A DNA stretch of 64,000 nt from Manihot esculenta. Lineage: Eukaryota > Streptophyta > Magnoliopsida > Malpighiales > Euphorbiaceae. The stretch lies in assembly GCF_001659605.2 (NCBI RefSeq), contig NC_035171.2, positions 6,216,886 to 6,280,885 of the forward strand, written 5' to 3'. Under the pieces are notes generated by a model. The model saw nothing but the letters and a program-made list of their open reading frames with translations. It searched no databases and was not told the origin of the DNA. Below, piece by piece: positions 62,667-64,000 of the stretch. Positions within the stretch are counted from its first letter, which is position 1; every line of letters starts with the position of its first letter. Both the position numbers and the translations under genes were made by a program.

Positions 62667-64000
62667 TGTAACGACCCGAAAATCGGACCGCTACCGGCGC
62701 TAGGATCCGGGTCGACTTAAGGCCGCCGGGACCCGTAGCAAGCCTAACATACATCCCGTGAACCTGATTAATCCCATACATGATCAACAACATACATAAA
62801 ATTAAAACTTTTCCTTTTCAACATATACCAAACTCAACCTGTGCATGCACTATACATAAACATAACTTAAACATTAATCCCTCTGTGGGATCTCATCAAA
62901 GCCCCCAATGGGTGGCATAACAAGAGTTGAGTTGGCTAAACATGGACATCAATAACATTAAGATCATGTTTCAAAAGGGATTACATTAAACTATGGTCAA
63001 GCACACTTCTAACCTCAATATCATTACATTACATATCTATACATCATTATACAATCTGTCATGTCCACTTTCTAACTATTACATACATAAGACTTCATTA
63101 CTCTTCTTGACTTCTCTGTCTAACCCGTACCTGCAAACCTGGGGAATTTGGGAGAGGGGTGAGCTACTAGAGCCCAGTGAGCAGAATAGTAAAGCATTTA
63201 AAACATATGATAACATGGAATGCATCACATCACAACTAATCATATCAAGGATGAACTTGTCACCATTTAGCCCTCTACATAATCCAATCATGCCAGGGGC
63301 GTAGTACAGGCCACACCTGGTCTTTCTCTTATACATAACATAACATAACATACATAATCCATGATGCCGGGAGCGTAGTGCAGGCCACATCCGGTCTTTC
63401 TCTTACATAGTGCCAGGGGCGTAGTGCAGGCCACACCTGGACTTCCATATCATATCATCATGTCATAACGTATGAGGGCTAATGGATCATTCAATATTCA
63501 TCCACATCAACAACATATTATGCAATGCAACATATTCGTGATTTCTAATGCAAGCATCCTAGAATATCACATGGCATCCGTGACGCATGAACATGCTCAA
63601 AACTGATTTATTTATTTATTTAAAAGCATAAGAGTCATTCCACTCACCTCTGGCTAGCTCTGACATTGACTGAAGCAGCTGACTCACTGCTGGGGTCCTC
63701 GGTTCCTCGGGTCCAAACCTACACAGGTGGACTCAAATGAGGGACCAACATACTAGAACATAACTCTAAAACATCCCCCAAAAACTCCCCTAAAACACCT
63801 CAAAACAATCATGCAAAAACATGCAAAGGAAGGCTGGACAGGGCAGGTTCGGCGGCACCTTCGGCGGCCGAAAGTCCCAGACAGAGACGAAAGTCTCTTT
63901 TCGGGGGCAACTTCGGCAGCCGAAAGGCCTGCCTCCCCAGCCATGTTCGGCGGCCGAAAGTTCCTTCGGCTGCCGAACCTGGTTTCTGCCAAAGGGCAGA
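62667..64000 (-). repeat. LTR of the element 2 insertion in unit 6 (runs off window)
   Basis: It begins TGTAACGACC after GCAGC, as in units 1 and 4. At informative sites it resembles the left LTR of element 2 (CACAGGTGG, CTCCCCTAAAAC, ACCTGGACTTCC). It lacks about 48 bases of the dyad region near 63860. Whether it is a solo LTR or the edge of a full element cannot be seen here. Confidence 0.92.

Overview
This is a plant nuclear window, and it is eukaryotic throughout. The evidence is a GH28 polygalacturonase gene with five exons and GT-AG introns, long-LTR Ty3/gypsy elements primed by initiator-Met tRNA, Ty1/copia remnants, a TRIM-like miniature and long (TA)n tracts. AT-rich intergenic DNA and a pollen-type exopolygalacturonase suggest a dicot. 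The species cannot be fixed from the sequence alone.

Layout. Positions 1-8500 hold a Ty3/gypsy element of Tekay/Del-like chromovirus type on the + strand, whose 5' LTR is cut by the window edge. Positions 8501-10912 hold the 5' end of a second gypsy-type element (Athila/Tat-like, tRNA-Asp primer site) on the - strand. Positions 10918-11778 hold an LTR fragment of a third relative of the first element. Positions 11779-12932 are a relic of the repeat unit described below. Positions 12933 to about 14760 hold a copia-type LTR with primer site and leader.

From about 14761 to the end, the window is a tandem array of a roughly 6.05-6.23 kb unit. Each unit has an AT-rich spacer with (TA)n, a TATA box and leader with a 20-bp perfect stem, a secreted exopolygalacturonase gene, a GC-richer 3' block, and a decayed copia RT/RNase H fragment. 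Six polygalacturonase copies are present (starts at 15993, 31915, 38067, 44217, 52393 and 58522). They are nearly identical. Copies 2, 4, 5 and 6 read as full 420-residue proteins. Copies 1 and 3 carry one-base homopolymer deletions that truncate them.

The copia fragments fall into two types. Type A (units 1, 4, 6) carries a gypsy insertion at one identical site with the target duplication GCAGC. In unit 1 it is a full 9.8-kb element (20137-29959, - strand), in unit 4 a solo LTR (48363-50586), and in unit 6 an LTR running off the window end. Type B (units 2, 3, 5) has the empty site. One insertion therefore preceded array expansion, and LTR-LTR recombination and unequal crossing-over then reshaped the units.

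Both gypsy polyproteins are single unshifted frames broken only by stop codons of the C-to-T / G-to-A class, as expected from decay of methylated DNA. The only likely functional host genes here are the polygalacturonases, which would act on cell-wall pectin.
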